Source of the DNA: Deinococcus sp. Arct2-2
Lineage (GTDB): Bacteria > Deinococcota > Deinococci > Deinococcales > Deinococcaceae
NCBI RefSeq assembly: GCF_004801315.1
Contig: NZ_SSNW01000018.1
Span: 3,883-67,882 of the forward strand
Length of the DNA stretch: 64,000 nucleotides
Direction: 5' to 3'
Both the position numbers and the translations under genes were made by a program. Position 1 is the stretch's first letter. Each line of letters opens with the position of its first letter. Of the stretch, positions 46,510 to 57,049 are shown one piece after another. The notes under the pieces were generated by a model. It did no database searches, was not told the DNA's origin, and was given only the letters and a program-made list of their open reading frames with translations.

Positions 46510-46863
46510 TGGTGAGGACTGGTTGAGGTTTGCCGACCGCCTGCAAGACGCGGCCATCAGGGCCAAGCAGGCCGGCCTCCGCGTCGCGTATCACAATCAC
46601 GACCATGAGCTGAGTGACCATGTGAACGGGCAATCAGTGCTGGACGCTCTGCTTGACCGCGCACCAAATGTGCTGGCAGAGATTGACGTGGCCTGGGTGG
46701 AGGCAAGGGAGCCAGCAGGCTGGGACGTATCTGAACCGCTACGCGGGTCGAGGGCGCGGGAGTCGAGTGGTTGCTCTTGGAGCAAGACCACTGTACGGGC
46801 GAGCCCTTCGGCAGTGCGGTGCAGAGCCTCGCCTGGCTGCGGCAACAGCCGGCGACCCCCTGA
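46505..46863 (+). pseudogene. Sugar isomerase/epimerase remnant, right copy
   Basis: Mirror of 13256-13614; the true-frame end EQDHCTGEPF to SLAWLRQQPATP stops at TGA 46861-46863. Confidence 0.7.
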
Positions 46864-47222
46864 CAAATGGCGCGTGGAATTCCGCGCACACCAGCATCCT
46901 GCTGCCGTTGACCCTGCCGGGTGAGGGCGGAACCTTGACGCCACGCACATGACGGTTGCCGACCGGCTCTTGAGGGTACCCGGATCGCTGTGCAGCGCGT
47001 TGGCGTGGATAGCCCGGGTCGGGGTGGAAGATCAGCGTCAGACCGACAACCTGGGGCGACTCATCAGAAGTCAGCTGCGCACCCGTGAGATGGCGCTCAG
47101 TGAGGCCGTGCGGTGGAGCGGGGACGCCTTCTGGCTACCTGCAGCTCCTCGGTGTACCATGCTCGCCCACTGGAACGCCAATTCCTCGAAGTGTCAGGTG
47201 CCGAACAGGCGAACAGACGTTT

Positions 47223-48347
47223 TCAGACTTGAATATCGGTCGGGCCCTGCGGCATCCGTTTGAACCGTTCGTACCGGAGCGGCGAGAGATCGATAAACGG
47301 CGTCTCGCCCACAGCTTCCTGCGCGATCACGCGGGCGATAGCGGCCGCGTGCATCACCCCGTGTCCAGAGAAACCGCAGGCATTCAGCCACCCGTCTCCT
47401 CCCGGCATCCGGCCCACGATGGCCTGATGATCAGGGGTCACCTCGTAATACCCCCACCAGCTGGCACGCCGGTCCAGTGAAGCAGTTCCCAGCCAAGGAA
47501 AGCGCTTCATGGCTGCTTCCAACGTGGGCTCCAACCACTCCCATTCCATGCCTTCTCGCCAGCCCACGTCCGCTGGATCCGCACGGCCCAGGATAATCCG
47601 TTCCCCCTCAGAGCGCAGCCACACACCGCTCTCTAGGTCAAAAATCATCGGCAGTACTCGTGGCAACTTGATCGGCCCCGTGGTGAACACCATCCGCCGG
47701 GCCGGCTGAACCGGAATTTGTAGACCGGCCAACGCGCCCACCTCCCCCGCCCAAGCCCCACTCGCATTGACCAGCAGCGAAGCTTCCACCATTCCCGCTG
47801 ACGTCGTCAACCGCCAGATCTCACCGAACCGCTGGATGCCAGTTACCCTGGTGTCCAACAAGAAGCGTGTGCCAAGCTCCCGGGCGCGGCTCACGTACGC
47901 CATCGTCAACCCGTGGGCGTCCACATGGCCATCTGTGCCGCAATACGTGCACCCTCCCAACCCATCCGGCAGGAATTCGGCATGCACCTGGGCTGCTGTT
48001 GGCGTCAGGCGCTCGGTCGGCACGCCCAACCTCTGCTGAAGCTCCACCCCCAGTTGAGAGCTGGGCCACTGCGCCTCAGGCACCAGCAGCAGGTAGCCGC
48101 CTGGGTGGTACCCCGCCTCTGGCATGCTGGCATACTCCTCAATGCTGTGCTTCGACAAGAGGATGTTGGTCTCCGACGTGAACTGGGCGCGCACACCCGC
48201 GGCGCTCTTGCCGGTTGATCCGCCCGCCGGACTGCCCTGCTCCAGCACCACGACCTTCAGCCCCCGCTCAGCCAGACGCCACGCGCAGGCCGCCCCAACG
48301 ATGCCTGCCCCGATCACCGCCACGTCCCAGCCCATGCCGGTCATCAT
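47223..48347 (-). CDS. FAD-dependent oxidoreductase (DAO family), right copy
   Basis: Identical to 11772-12896. Confidence 0.88.
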   Translation of the reverse strand: MMTGMGWDVAVIGAGIVGAACAWRLAERGLKVVVLEQGSPAGGSTGKSAAGVRAQFTSETNILLSKHSIEEYASMPEAGYHPGGYLLLVPEAQWPSSQLGVELQQRLGVPTERLTPTAAQVHAEFLPDGLGGCTYCGTDGHVDAHGLTMAYVSRARELGTRFLLDTRVTGIQRFGEIWRLTTSAGMVEASLLVNASGAWAGEVGALAGLQIPVQPARRMVFTTGPIKLPRVLPMIFDLESGVWLRSEGERIILGRADPADVGWREGMEWEWLEPTLEAAMKRFPWLGTASLDRRASWWGYYEVTPDHQAIVGRMPGGDGWLNACGFSGHGVMHAAAIARVIAQEAVGETPFIDLSPLRYERFKRMPQGPTDIQV

Positions 48348-49165
48348 GGGAGGTCAGCCTCGACCACAGGAAAGCCCTCCACAGGAAAGGTATCGACGTT
48401 CGCGGAGCGCTGCTGCACCAGTACGCCGCCGTCCACCGAAACGAACTGACCGGTCACATACGCCGCGTCATCCGACGCCAGAAACAGCGCGGCCCCCGTC
48501 ATGTCCTCTGCCACGCCGTAACGCCCCAGTGGCACGGTTTTCTCACGCACCCGGAGTTGCTCCTCCGTCAGGCCGTAGGTATTGATAAATCCCGGCACCA
48601 CTCCGTTGACCCGGATGCCGTAAGGCGCCAAGTCCAGGGCCATGGCGCGTGTCATGGCTTCAATCCCGCCCTTCGTGGCGTCGTAGGCAACGTTCCCACG
48701 GTGGGCGCGGGTCGCGCCGCCAGACGAGGTGCTGATGATGACGCCCCTGCGGCGCCGCGCCATCATCTGGGCGGCCCGGTGCGAACACAGGAACACGCTT
48801 TTCAGGTTCACCTGGATGATTTGGTCCCACCAGCCCTCGTCAGCCTCTAGAAAATGCCGCGTGGTGTCGATCAGGCCGGCGTTGTTGTACAGCACGTCCA
48901 CGTAACCGAAAGCCGCTTCGACGCGTGTGAACATGGCGTCCACCTGCACTGCGTCTGAGACATCAGCGGGCACGGCCAAGGCGCGGCCACCCGCCGCCGT
49001 GATGCTGTCGACAACGGTTTGCACCGCGTCTCGACTCAGGTCATTCACGGCCACCTGGGCGCCTTGACGGGCAAACCGCTCGGCCACAGCGCGGCCAATT
49101 CCGCCTGCAGCGCCCGTCACCAGTACCACACGGTTGTCAAAACGGTTAGAAACAGGGTTCGTCAT
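48344..49165 (-). CDS. SDR family oxidoreductase, right copy
   Basis: Identical to 10954-11775. Confidence 0.92.
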   Translation of the reverse strand: MTNPVSNRFDNRVVLVTGAAGGIGRAVAERFARQGAQVAVNDLSRDAVQTVVDSITAAGGRALAVPADVSDAVQVDAMFTRVEAAFGYVDVLYNNAGLIDTTRHFLEADEGWWDQIIQVNLKSVFLCSHRAAQMMARRRRGVIISTSSGGATRAHRGNVAYDATKGGIEAMTRAMALDLAPYGIRVNGVVPGFINTYGLTEEQLRVREKTVPLGRYGVAEDMTGAALFLASDDAAYVTGQFVSVDGGVLVQQRSANVDTFPVEGFPVVEADLP

Positions 49166-50684
49166 AGGGAGCTCCTTAAACCTGATGCAGGCATGAACCA
49201 GCGGCGCGGCCAACTCTCAGGCGGGCCAGACAGATGGGGTCGAAAACGAACCAGTTGATTGGGCCGCAACTGGGCAGCCCGGGGCAGGTCTTCTGGGTGA
49301 ATGACGGCAGGCTCGTGATACCCACCGATGCGGCCTCGAGCGTTCGGATGCGCTGCCCAGCAGGTGTGACCTGCACAGCGCCGTGCAGCGTGGCTTCACC
49401 GATCACCTGTCCTCCCGGCACATCTGGCTCCTCGAGCCGGATGCCCATTCGGTCTCCTTCCCGGACGCGGATTGGGGGGGGCGCTGGGCAGCGCCCCCAA
49501 GCGCCTGGTAGGTCGCCTGCGGGCCTGGCAGGAGGCTCAAGGTCAGCTCGGCGGGGATCCGGGGCGGCCCTCCCGGTGGGCGCCGCCGCGAGGACTGGTT
49601 GACGGTCTAGGCCGAGCACGTCACCAACCATCAGGGGAGGGCCGACACTGCTGCTCCCCAGGAACGGCCGCGTTTCCAGGCCGCCCGCCACCGCCAGATA
49701 CGAGCGGGCGCCTTCTCCAGTCGGTGTGAACCCCAGTGTTTTGCCTGCACGCAACACGAAAGGCGACTGGGCGGGTACAGCTCGGCCAGCGACCTGCCTG
49801 GTCATGCCGTGGCCCACGGCCACCAGCACAACCTCGTGTAAGGCGGTCAGTGGTGGCCCGAGGAGCGTGAGTTCGAGCAGGAGGGTGATTGGCGGGTTGC
49901 CCACGATGTGGTCGGCCAAGGCCGGGGCGCACTCATCCAGTGGGCCGCTGCGCGCCATGCCGTGATGGGCCTGAACAAAGCGGCCGAGCAAGTCAAGCCG
50001 TCCAGGTTTCTCGGCCCGCAGGGCGGGATGGGCAGGAACGCCAGGCCACAAAGGACAAACCGCAAGAGGGTCAGGCGTATCCTCCTGAGCTTCAACGAAC
50101 CGAACTGTGTCCCCGGGCGAGAGAGGGAAGGGGGCGTCCCGGCCCGGGGCGTAGATCGTGGTGAGGGCGGTCCCCGGCGAGGGCAGCACGTACACGCAGC
50201 TCTGCGCATTGGCGATTGCGACCGCGTTGAACGGCACCTGGAGACGTGGCGTGTCCCGCCTGGGAAGGCGCAGGGCCTCCACCTCCCCCAGAAAGGGAAA
50301 GCCTGGCAGAAACCCCACGGCGTACACATAGTAGTCCGGCTGCGTATGCAGGCGAATCCCCTCACGCTCACCCATCCCCGTTCGGGCAGCGACGTCCACG
50401 AGAGTCTCACCGTCGTACCTGACAGGGAGCGTCACTGGGAGGCGTGCCTGGTGCTGGGCGTCCAGAGCGGCTGGCAGGTGCGTCCTCACCCACTCGCAGA
50501 CCGTGATCCAGGCAGTCTGAACCGCCTCATATTCCACGTACGGATTGACGTACCCTGCGTAGAGGTCTGTCACACCAAGGATCAGGTTGTCCCGCAGCGC
50601 CCGGTGGAGGGCGTGCAGGCGGTCAGTGTCACTGCGGTTCAGTTCAGCACCGAACACGATGGAGAAGCCTTCGAGACGCTGCAC
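49162..50684 (-). pseudogene. PxpB-PxpC fusion with frameshifts, right copy
   Basis: Mirror of 9435-10957, with the same three frame changes. Confidence 0.75.
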
Positions 50685-50687
50685 GGG

Positions 50688-52169
50688 TCAGCCGATCGTG
50701 AATGGATCGCGGGTGGCGCCGCTCAGTTCTACCCAGACGGTCTTGGTGTCCAGGTAGTCGTGGACTGCCTCCAGAGAATTTTCCCGGCCGATGCCGCTGT
50801 GTTTGAACCCCCCGAACGGTGCGTTGTAACTCACCGCGCGGTAGGCGTTGACCCAGACGGTGCCCGCCTTGATTGCGTGTGCCGCACGGTGGGCGCGCTG
50901 AACATCCCGGGTCCAGACACCCGCGGCCAGGGCGTAGCGGGAGTCATTTGCCAGTTGCACCGCTTCGGCCTCATCTCTGAAGGCCAGCACGGACAGCACG
51001 GGGCCGAAGATTTCGTCAGCGGCCAGGCTCATGCGGCTGTGAACACCCGTAAAGACTGTGGGCTCCACGAAGAAACCGGCATCCAGGTCACCGCCCGAGG
51101 CGCGCCGTCCACCCGTCACCAATGTGGCGCCTTCCTGCTCTCCAGCCTCACAGCGGCGCAAGATGTTGTCCAGATGCGCTCGGAAAGCGACTGGGCCCAT
51201 CTCGGTCTCCGGATCAAGCGGATCCCCGAGCTTGATGGTTTGCGCCCGCTGCACCACACGCGACACCAGCTCATCGTGGATGGAGTCATGCACCAGCAAC
51301 CGAGACCCGGCGATGCAGGTCTGACCGCCCGCCGCAAAGATTCCAGCGATCACGCCGTTGGCCGCAGCGTCCACGTCAGCGTCCTCGAAGACGATGTTGG
51401 GGCTTTTTCCCCCCAATTCAAGACTCACCTTGGCGAGGTGACCCATCGCCGCCTGCCCGACCTTGATGCCGACGTCGGTGCTGCCCGTAAAGGCCACCTT
51501 GTCTACACCCGGGTGGGCCACCAGAGCCGCGCCCACAGCCGCGCCGCCTGTGACCACATTGAACACGCCCGGCGGGAACCCGGCCTCCTCCACCCGCCGG
51601 GCAAATTCCAGCGCCGACACCGGCGTCTGGTCAGCAGGCTTGACCACCACCGTGCAGCCTGCAGCCAGGAGCGGAGCCAACTTCCAGGTGAGCAGCAGCA
51701 GTGGAGAGTTCCAAGGTATGATCGCGGCCACCACGCCGACCGGCTCGCGGCGGGTGTAGATGAAATAGTTTGGTTTGTCGCTGGGGATGGTCTCACCATG
51801 CAATTTGTCGGCCGCTCCCGCGTAGTACTCGTACCACTCGGGCAGCATCCGGCATTGACCCAGCATTTCCCGCAGCAGCTTGCCGTTATCGCGCGTCTCG
51901 ATCTCTCCCAGCAGGTCGGCGTCACGTTCCAGGATCTGGGCGAGCCTGTGAATCAATTTCGACCGTTGCCGCCCGGTCAGGCGCCCCCAGGGGCCGTCGT
52001 CCAGTGCGGCGCGGGCCGCGCGGACGGCGGCATTCACATCTTCCGGCCCGGCCTCCGGTACGCGCGCCCAGACCTTCCCGGTATAGGGATTGACGGTGTC
52101 GACCAGCGCACCGGACTGAGCGGGCACGAACTGGCCGCCAATGTAGAGCGGGTACTCGGGCAGGGTCAT
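50688..52169 (-). CDS. Aldehyde dehydrogenase, right copy
   Basis: Identical to 7950-9431 (Cys 285, Glu 251). Confidence 0.93.
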   Translation of the reverse strand: MTLPEYPLYIGGQFVPAQSGALVDTVNPYTGKVWARVPEAGPEDVNAAVRAARAALDDGPWGRLTGRQRSKLIHRLAQILERDADLLGEIETRDNGKLLREMLGQCRMLPEWYEYYAGAADKLHGETIPSDKPNYFIYTRREPVGVVAAIIPWNSPLLLLTWKLAPLLAAGCTVVVKPADQTPVSALEFARRVEEAGFPPGVFNVVTGGAAVGAALVAHPGVDKVAFTGSTDVGIKVGQAAMGHLAKVSLELGGKSPNIVFEDADVDAAANGVIAGIFAAGGQTCIAGSRLLVHDSIHDELVSRVVQRAQTIKLGDPLDPETEMGPVAFRAHLDNILRRCEAGEQEGATLVTGGRRASGGDLDAGFFVEPTVFTGVHSRMSLAADEIFGPVLSVLAFRDEAEAVQLANDSRYALAAGVWTRDVQRAHRAAHAIKAGTVWVNAYRAVSYNAPFGGFKHSGIGRENSLEAVHDYLDTKTVWVELSGATRDPFTIG

Positions 52170-52666
52170 GGGGTTTCCTTCATGCTGGGCCTCGAGGTCA
52201 CGCTCGGCACGTGCGCGCGCCGATACACCAAAACAGTGCGTTTGAATTCCAAGACGACCGTGCCGTGCTGGTTGTAACCAGAGGTCTTGAATGTCAGCAC
52301 CCCTTGGTGGGGCCGCGAGCGGGACTCGCGTAGGGACAGCACTTCGCTGCGGGCATACACCGTATCCCCCTCAAACAGCGGGTGTGGGAGGCGCACTTCA
52401 TCCCAGCCGAGGTTCACGGCGTTCTGCGACATGTCTGATACCGACAGACCCGTGACGAGCGCGATGGTGAACGCACTGTTCACCAAGGGCCGCCCAAATT
52501 CTGTGTGCGCGGCGTAATGCGCGTCAAAGTGGATGGGGTTGGTGTTATTTGTCAGGAGGGTGAACCAGATGTTGTCGTTCTGAGTCACGGTTCGGCCGAG
52601 GGGATGCTCAATGACCTGGCCGGATTTGAAGTCCTCGAAGCAGCGGCCGCCGGTGGAGCTGGTCAC
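52166..52666 (-). CDS. MaoC-family hydratase, right copy
   Basis: Identical to 7453-7953; GTG start. Confidence 0.88.
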   Translation of the reverse strand: MTSSTGGRCFEDFKSGQVIEHPLGRTVTQNDNIWFTLLTNNTNPIHFDAHYAAHTEFGRPLVNSAFTIALVTGLSVSDMSQNAVNLGWDEVRLPHPLFEGDTVYARSEVLSLRESRSRPHQGVLTFKTSGYNQHGTVVLEFKRTVLVYRRAHVPSVTSRPSMKETP

Positions 52667-52824
52667 AGGGTTCTCCTTTCCTGAGCGTATTTCTCCTCCA
52701 GCGGCACAGCATCCTCAAGGTCCAGCACCACCGCGTCTGCTGGGCCCGTCCTGGCCTTCTCAATCATGTGCCAGCGGTGGGCAGGGACGTACAACTGGCC
52801 GCGTTCCAGCCGCGCGGGAATCAT
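52663..52824 (-). pseudogene. CitE-type lyase stub, right copy
   Basis: Mirror of 7295-7456; the deletion is shared, so it is older than the palindrome. Confidence 0.75.
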
Positions 52825-53960
52825 GGCGCGCCCTGCAGTTCTGCCAGCACCTCGGCAGTGTGCTCCCCCAGGGCAGGGACACGGCCCATGCGTGGGGGCG
52901 CACTTCCAAGGTTGTGAGGTGGGAGCAGGGCCGGGATGGTGCCCGCTGGCGTCTGCACCTGCGTCCAGCGCTGACGGTCCTGCAACTGCGGGTGATCTAC
53001 CACCTCCTGCACGCTGTTGACCCGGGCGCTGGCAATGCCAGCCCGTTCCAGACGAGCACTCACCTCCTCCCGGCTCAAGGCCGCGAAGGCCGCTTCGATG
53101 GTGTCTTCCAGTGGGGCGCGGTGCGCGAGTCGCTGGGCATTGGTCGCGAACTGTTCATCGTTGGTCAGGTCAGGGCGCCCGAGTACGTCGGTGCAGAAGT
53201 TCATCCATTCACGCTCGTTCTGGACGGCAAACATGACCTGGCCGTCTGCACAGCGGTAAGCGCCGTAAGGCACGATCATGTTGTGCCGCAACCCCGCGCG
53301 GCCTGGCGCACGCCCCTGACCGATCAGGCTGTACATGGGGGGCATCATCCATTCGGTCAGGGCCTCAAACATGGAAATTTCAATGCGCTCTCCCTGCCCA
53401 GTGCGCCCACGCGCCAGCAGGGCCGCGAGAATGCTGGAATGGGCGTACAGCCCACTGGCGATGTCCGCCACGGAGATACCAACTTTGGCGGCGGCCTCAG
53501 CGCTGCCGGTCAGGGCGATCACCCCCGCTTCAGCCTGGATCAGCATGTCGTAGGCCTTTTTGTGCGCGTATGAACCGGACAGGCCGTAGCCAGAGATGGA
53601 CACCCAGATCAGGCGCGGAAAGCGCTCGCGAACCGTGTCCCACCCGAAGCCCAGGCGCTCGACCGCCCCGGGCAGGAGATTGTGCACAAACACGTCTGCG
53701 CCGGCGAGCAAGTTCTCTAGGGCCGCCGCTCCATCCGGGCTCTTCACATCCAGCACCACGCTGCGCTTGCCACGGTTGAGCCAAGCAAAGTACGCCGAGA
53801 CCCCGCCGAGTGCGCCGTCATACCCGCGCGCGAGGTCTCCTTCGCCGGGGCGCTCGACCTTGATGACATCCGCCCCCAGATCCGCCAGCTGGCGCGAGCA
53901 GAACGGCCCAGCGACCGCTTGCTCCAGTGCGACCACCCGCAGACCTTCTAGGGGCAGCAT
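52821..53960 (-). CDS. CaiB/BaiF CoA-transferase, right copy
   Basis: Identical to 6159-7298 (Asp 166). Confidence 0.9.
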   Translation of the reverse strand: MLPLEGLRVVALEQAVAGPFCSRQLADLGADVIKVERPGEGDLARGYDGALGGVSAYFAWLNRGKRSVVLDVKSPDGAAALENLLAGADVFVHNLLPGAVERLGFGWDTVRERFPRLIWVSISGYGLSGSYAHKKAYDMLIQAEAGVIALTGSAEAAAKVGISVADIASGLYAHSSILAALLARGRTGQGERIEISMFEALTEWMMPPMYSLIGQGRAPGRAGLRHNMIVPYGAYRCADGQVMFAVQNEREWMNFCTDVLGRPDLTNDEQFATNAQRLAHRAPLEDTIEAAFAALSREEVSARLERAGIASARVNSVQEVVDHPQLQDRQRWTQVQTPAGTIPALLPPHNLGSAPPRMGRVPALGEHTAEVLAELQGAP

Positions 53961-55124
53961 CTAGTACGACCTCGGCATGCCCAGCACCTTCTCGCCGACA
54001 AACGACAAGATCAAATTGGTGCTGATGGGCGCCACCTGATAGAGCCGCGTTTCGCGGAACTTGCGTTCGATGTCGTACTCAGCGGCAAAGCCGAAGCCTC
54101 CGTGCGTCTGGAGGCAGGCGTTCGCCGCCTCCCAGGACGCGTCTGCAGCCAGCAGCTTGGCCATGTTGGCTTCGGCACCGCAGGGGCGCCCCGCATCAAA
54201 GAGAGCCGCCGCCTCATACCGCATCAGGTCAGCTGCACGTACGTTCACGTAGGCGCGGGCAATCGGGAACTGGACTCCCTGGTTTTGCCCGATCGGCCGG
54301 TCGAACACCACTCGCTCGCTGGCGTAGCGGCTGGACCGCTCGGTAAACCAGTACCCGTCCCCCACACACTCCGCCGCAATCAGGATCCGCTCGGCGTTCA
54401 TGCCGTCAAGCACGTACCGGAAGCCCTGTCCTTCCAACCCGACCAAGCTGCTGGCGGGAATGTCCAGATCATCGAAGAACACTTCATTGGTCTCGTGTCC
54501 TACCATGTTCTGGATGGGCCGCACGGTCATGCGGCTGCGGTCAATGGTCCTGAGGTCGATCAAGAAGGTGGACAGGCCTTCTGTCTTCTTGCGGACGTTC
54601 GCCAGGGGCGTGGTTCGGGCCAGCAGCAGCAGCAGATCGGAATGCTGAAGGCGGGAGGTCCACACCTTTTGCCCATTAATCACATAGGTGTCACCCCGGC
54701 GCACTGCGGTGGTTTTGAGCCGGGTGGTGTCGGAACCTGTGGTGGGCTCAGTCACCCCGAAGGACTGGAGGCGCAGTTCTCCGCTGGCAATGCGGGGCAG
54801 GTACTGCGCTTTCTGCTCGTCTGACCCGTGGCGCAGCAGGGTGCCCATGATGTACATCTGGGCGTGGCAAGCACCGGAATTCGCGCCAGATCGGTTGATT
54901 TCCTCAAGGATGACGCTGGCTTCGGTCAGGCCCAGGCCTGCGCCGCCGTAGTCCTCGGGAATCAGGGCCGCGAGCCAGCCGGCCTGGGTCAGGGCACCGA
55001 CGAACGCTTCAGGGTAGCCGGCGCGTTCAGCGTCCAGCCAATACTGGGTGTCAAAGCGGGCGCAGAGATCACGAACCGGTTCGCGGAGTTCAGGATAGGT
55101 CATGGGCGAGCGGGTCAGGGTCAT
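53961..55124 (-). CDS. Acyl-CoA dehydrogenase, right copy
   Basis: Identical to 4995-6158. Confidence 0.9.
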   Translation of the reverse strand: MTLTRSPMTYPELREPVRDLCARFDTQYWLDAERAGYPEAFVGALTQAGWLAALIPEDYGGAGLGLTEASVILEEINRSGANSGACHAQMYIMGTLLRHGSDEQKAQYLPRIASGELRLQSFGVTEPTTGSDTTRLKTTAVRRGDTYVINGQKVWTSRLQHSDLLLLLARTTPLANVRKKTEGLSTFLIDLRTIDRSRMTVRPIQNMVGHETNEVFFDDLDIPASSLVGLEGQGFRYVLDGMNAERILIAAECVGDGYWFTERSSRYASERVVFDRPIGQNQGVQFPIARAYVNVRAADLMRYEAAALFDAGRPCGAEANMAKLLAADASWEAANACLQTHGGFGFAAEYDIERKFRETRLYQVAPISTNLILSFVGEKVLGMPRSY

Positions 55125-55900
55125 GCAGGTACCTCAGGGCGGCGCAGGGTGGGAACGGCAACAGCCCGGATTTCGATTCCTTCCGCCTCCAAGGCAGCGC
55201 GGATGGCGCAGGCGATCTCCACGGCGTTCGGGGTGTCACCGTGAACGCAAAAGGTGTCTGCTTTGAATTCGGAGAAGCCGCCGTCCAGGGTCTGAATCTG
55301 CCCTTCCTTCACCATCGTAACGGCGCGGCAGGCCGCCTCGTGCGGGTTGTGGATGCTGGAACCCGGCAGGCTCCGCGGGGCCAAGTGCCCGTCATGCAGG
55401 TACGCCCGCTCCGGGAAGAGTTCCAACACGACGGGGAGGCTCAACTTCCGCGCTTCGGTCTCCAGCAAGGTGGTGGGCAGCACCAAGAGGGGAAGAGTGG
55501 GATGCACGCCGTAGACGGCCTGAGCAATGGCTTGGGCGGTTGGGGCATGCGTCCAAGCGCAGATGGAGAGGGCGCCGTGCGCCTTCACCTGCCGGAGGGG
55601 CACGCCCACCGAGGCCGCCAGGGCACACACGTGGTACAGCACGTCTGCGTACACCTCCTCGGAGCTCGCCTCCGGAATGCGCGGCCTGAACCCTACCCGG
55701 TCGGGGAAGCTGGGGAGAGCCCCGACCCCCATATTGAACTGCCGGGCCAGCTTAAGGGTGGCGTGCATGGTGACGGGATCCCCCGCATGAAAGCCGCAGG
55801 CGAGCTTTGTGGAAGACAGAAAGGGAAAAAGCGCCTCGTCGTGTTCGAGCGTCCACGCTCCAAAGCTTTCGCCCACGTCGGCATTCAGGTCGACGAACAT
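55121..55900 (-). CDS. LamB/YcsF (PxpA-like) protein, right copy
   Basis: Identical to 4219-4998, including the GALPSFPD motif variant. Confidence 0.85.
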   Translation of the reverse strand: MFVDLNADVGESFGAWTLEHDEALFPFLSSTKLACGFHAGDPVTMHATLKLARQFNMGVGALPSFPDRVGFRPRIPEASSEEVYADVLYHVCALAASVGVPLRQVKAHGALSICAWTHAPTAQAIAQAVYGVHPTLPLLVLPTTLLETEARKLSLPVVLELFPERAYLHDGHLAPRSLPGSSIHNPHEAACRAVTMVKEGQIQTLDGGFSEFKADTFCVHGDTPNAVEIACAIRAALEAEGIEIRAVAVPTLRRPEVPA

Positions 55901-55907
55901 CTTCCCC

Positions 55908-56501
55908 TCACTCGTAGATCGCCGTTGGACCCAGCAGCGCGGCCCGCATGCGGTTTTTCAAGTAGGTGCCGTCCCGGGGCGGGAGGGTCATAGGATCCGC
56001 CGTGAGGGCCACTTTCACCACAGCCAGCAGGGGGCTCTCACCCGCGTGCAGGCCGGCCCGCAAGGCAGGAATGCCGCTCTCCTCCCGGACGGTGATGGTT
56101 CGCTCAAACCCGCAGGCGCGGGCCACAGCGGCGAGGTCGACTCCGGCCGCAGTGTGGGTAGGCTGCGCTCCCGTCTCTCCGTAGCGTTCGTTGTCCAGCA
56201 CGACCACGCTCAGGTTTGGGGGCCGGGTGACGGCGATGGTCGACAGTGCGCCGAGGCCCATCAGCAGTTCACCGTCTCCTGTGAACACCACCACTGACCG
56301 GTCTGGTTGGGCGAGGGCCAGGCCCAGGCCGAACATGGCGGCGCCGCCCATCGCGCCCCACAGCGGGAAGTCGTGCGGGCTGTCAGACAGTGAGGCAAGG
56401 TCCCAAGCAGTGGCCCCCAAGCCGGTGACGGCCAGCAGACTTCCGCGCTCTTCGAGCAGCTGCGCCATGACCACCCGGCGTTCCAGTTGGGGCGCGTTCA
56501 T
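55908..56501 (-). CDS. ThDP decarboxylase beta subunit, right copy
   Basis: Identical to 3618-4211 (GDG at 75, Asn 104). Confidence 0.87.
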   Translation of the reverse strand: MNAPQLERRVVMAQLLEERGSLLAVTGLGATAWDLASLSDSPHDFPLWGAMGGAAMFGLGLALAQPDRSVVVFTGDGELLMGLGALSTIAVTRPPNLSVVVLDNERYGETGAQPTHTAAGVDLAAVARACGFERTITVREESGIPALRAGLHAGESPLLAVVKVALTADPMTLPPRDGTYLKNRMRAALLGPTAIYE

Positions 56502-57049
56502 TTGCTCCCCCCGAACTTTTTGGCCCCCAACAGCTTTTGCGAGAGCAGCACCGCGACCGGACTATAGGTGCTGTACGCCAGCCGCAGGGCCGCGTCCACC
56601 TCCCCAGGCAGGAGCTCCGGATCATCCACTCTCTGAACCAGAACGCCCATGGCCCGGAGTACCTCCGGAGTGGCCTGCCCCATGGGGACTTGCCAGGGGT
56701 TGAACTCCCCCCACTCGCCGCGCATGGTGACCAAGATCACGAGGGGCATCTGGCAGGTCTTGAGGAGCGAGAGCATGTTGATGCAGTTGCCAACACCGCT
56801 CGACTGCATGAGCAGCACGGACCGCACGCCGCCTACCCAGGCGCCGGCTGCCAAGGCAACGCCTTCTTGCTCGGTGGTCAGGGTCACAGCGCGCATGTCC
56901 GGGTCGGCCTGACAGTGCTCGATCAGGCCGCGGTGCCCTCCATCCGGCACGAACGGCACCAGCCGGACGTTTTGCGCTTTGAGGACGTCATAGACCGCCA
57001 GGGACCAAGTTCCAGCCGGGTTCTGAAAAGTTGAGACAGGTTCACTCAT
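56498..57049 (-). CDS. ThDP decarboxylase alpha subunit, right copy
   Basis: Identical to 3070-3621. Confidence 0.85.
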   Translation of the reverse strand: MSEPVSTFQNPAGTWSLAVYDVLKAQNVRLVPFVPDGGHRGLIEHCQADPDMRAVTLTTEQEGVALAAGAWVGGVRSVLLMQSSGVGNCINMLSLLKTCQMPLVILVTMRGEWGEFNPWQVPMGQATPEVLRAMGVLVQRVDDPELLPGEVDAALRLAYSTYSPVAVLLSQKLLGAKKFGGSK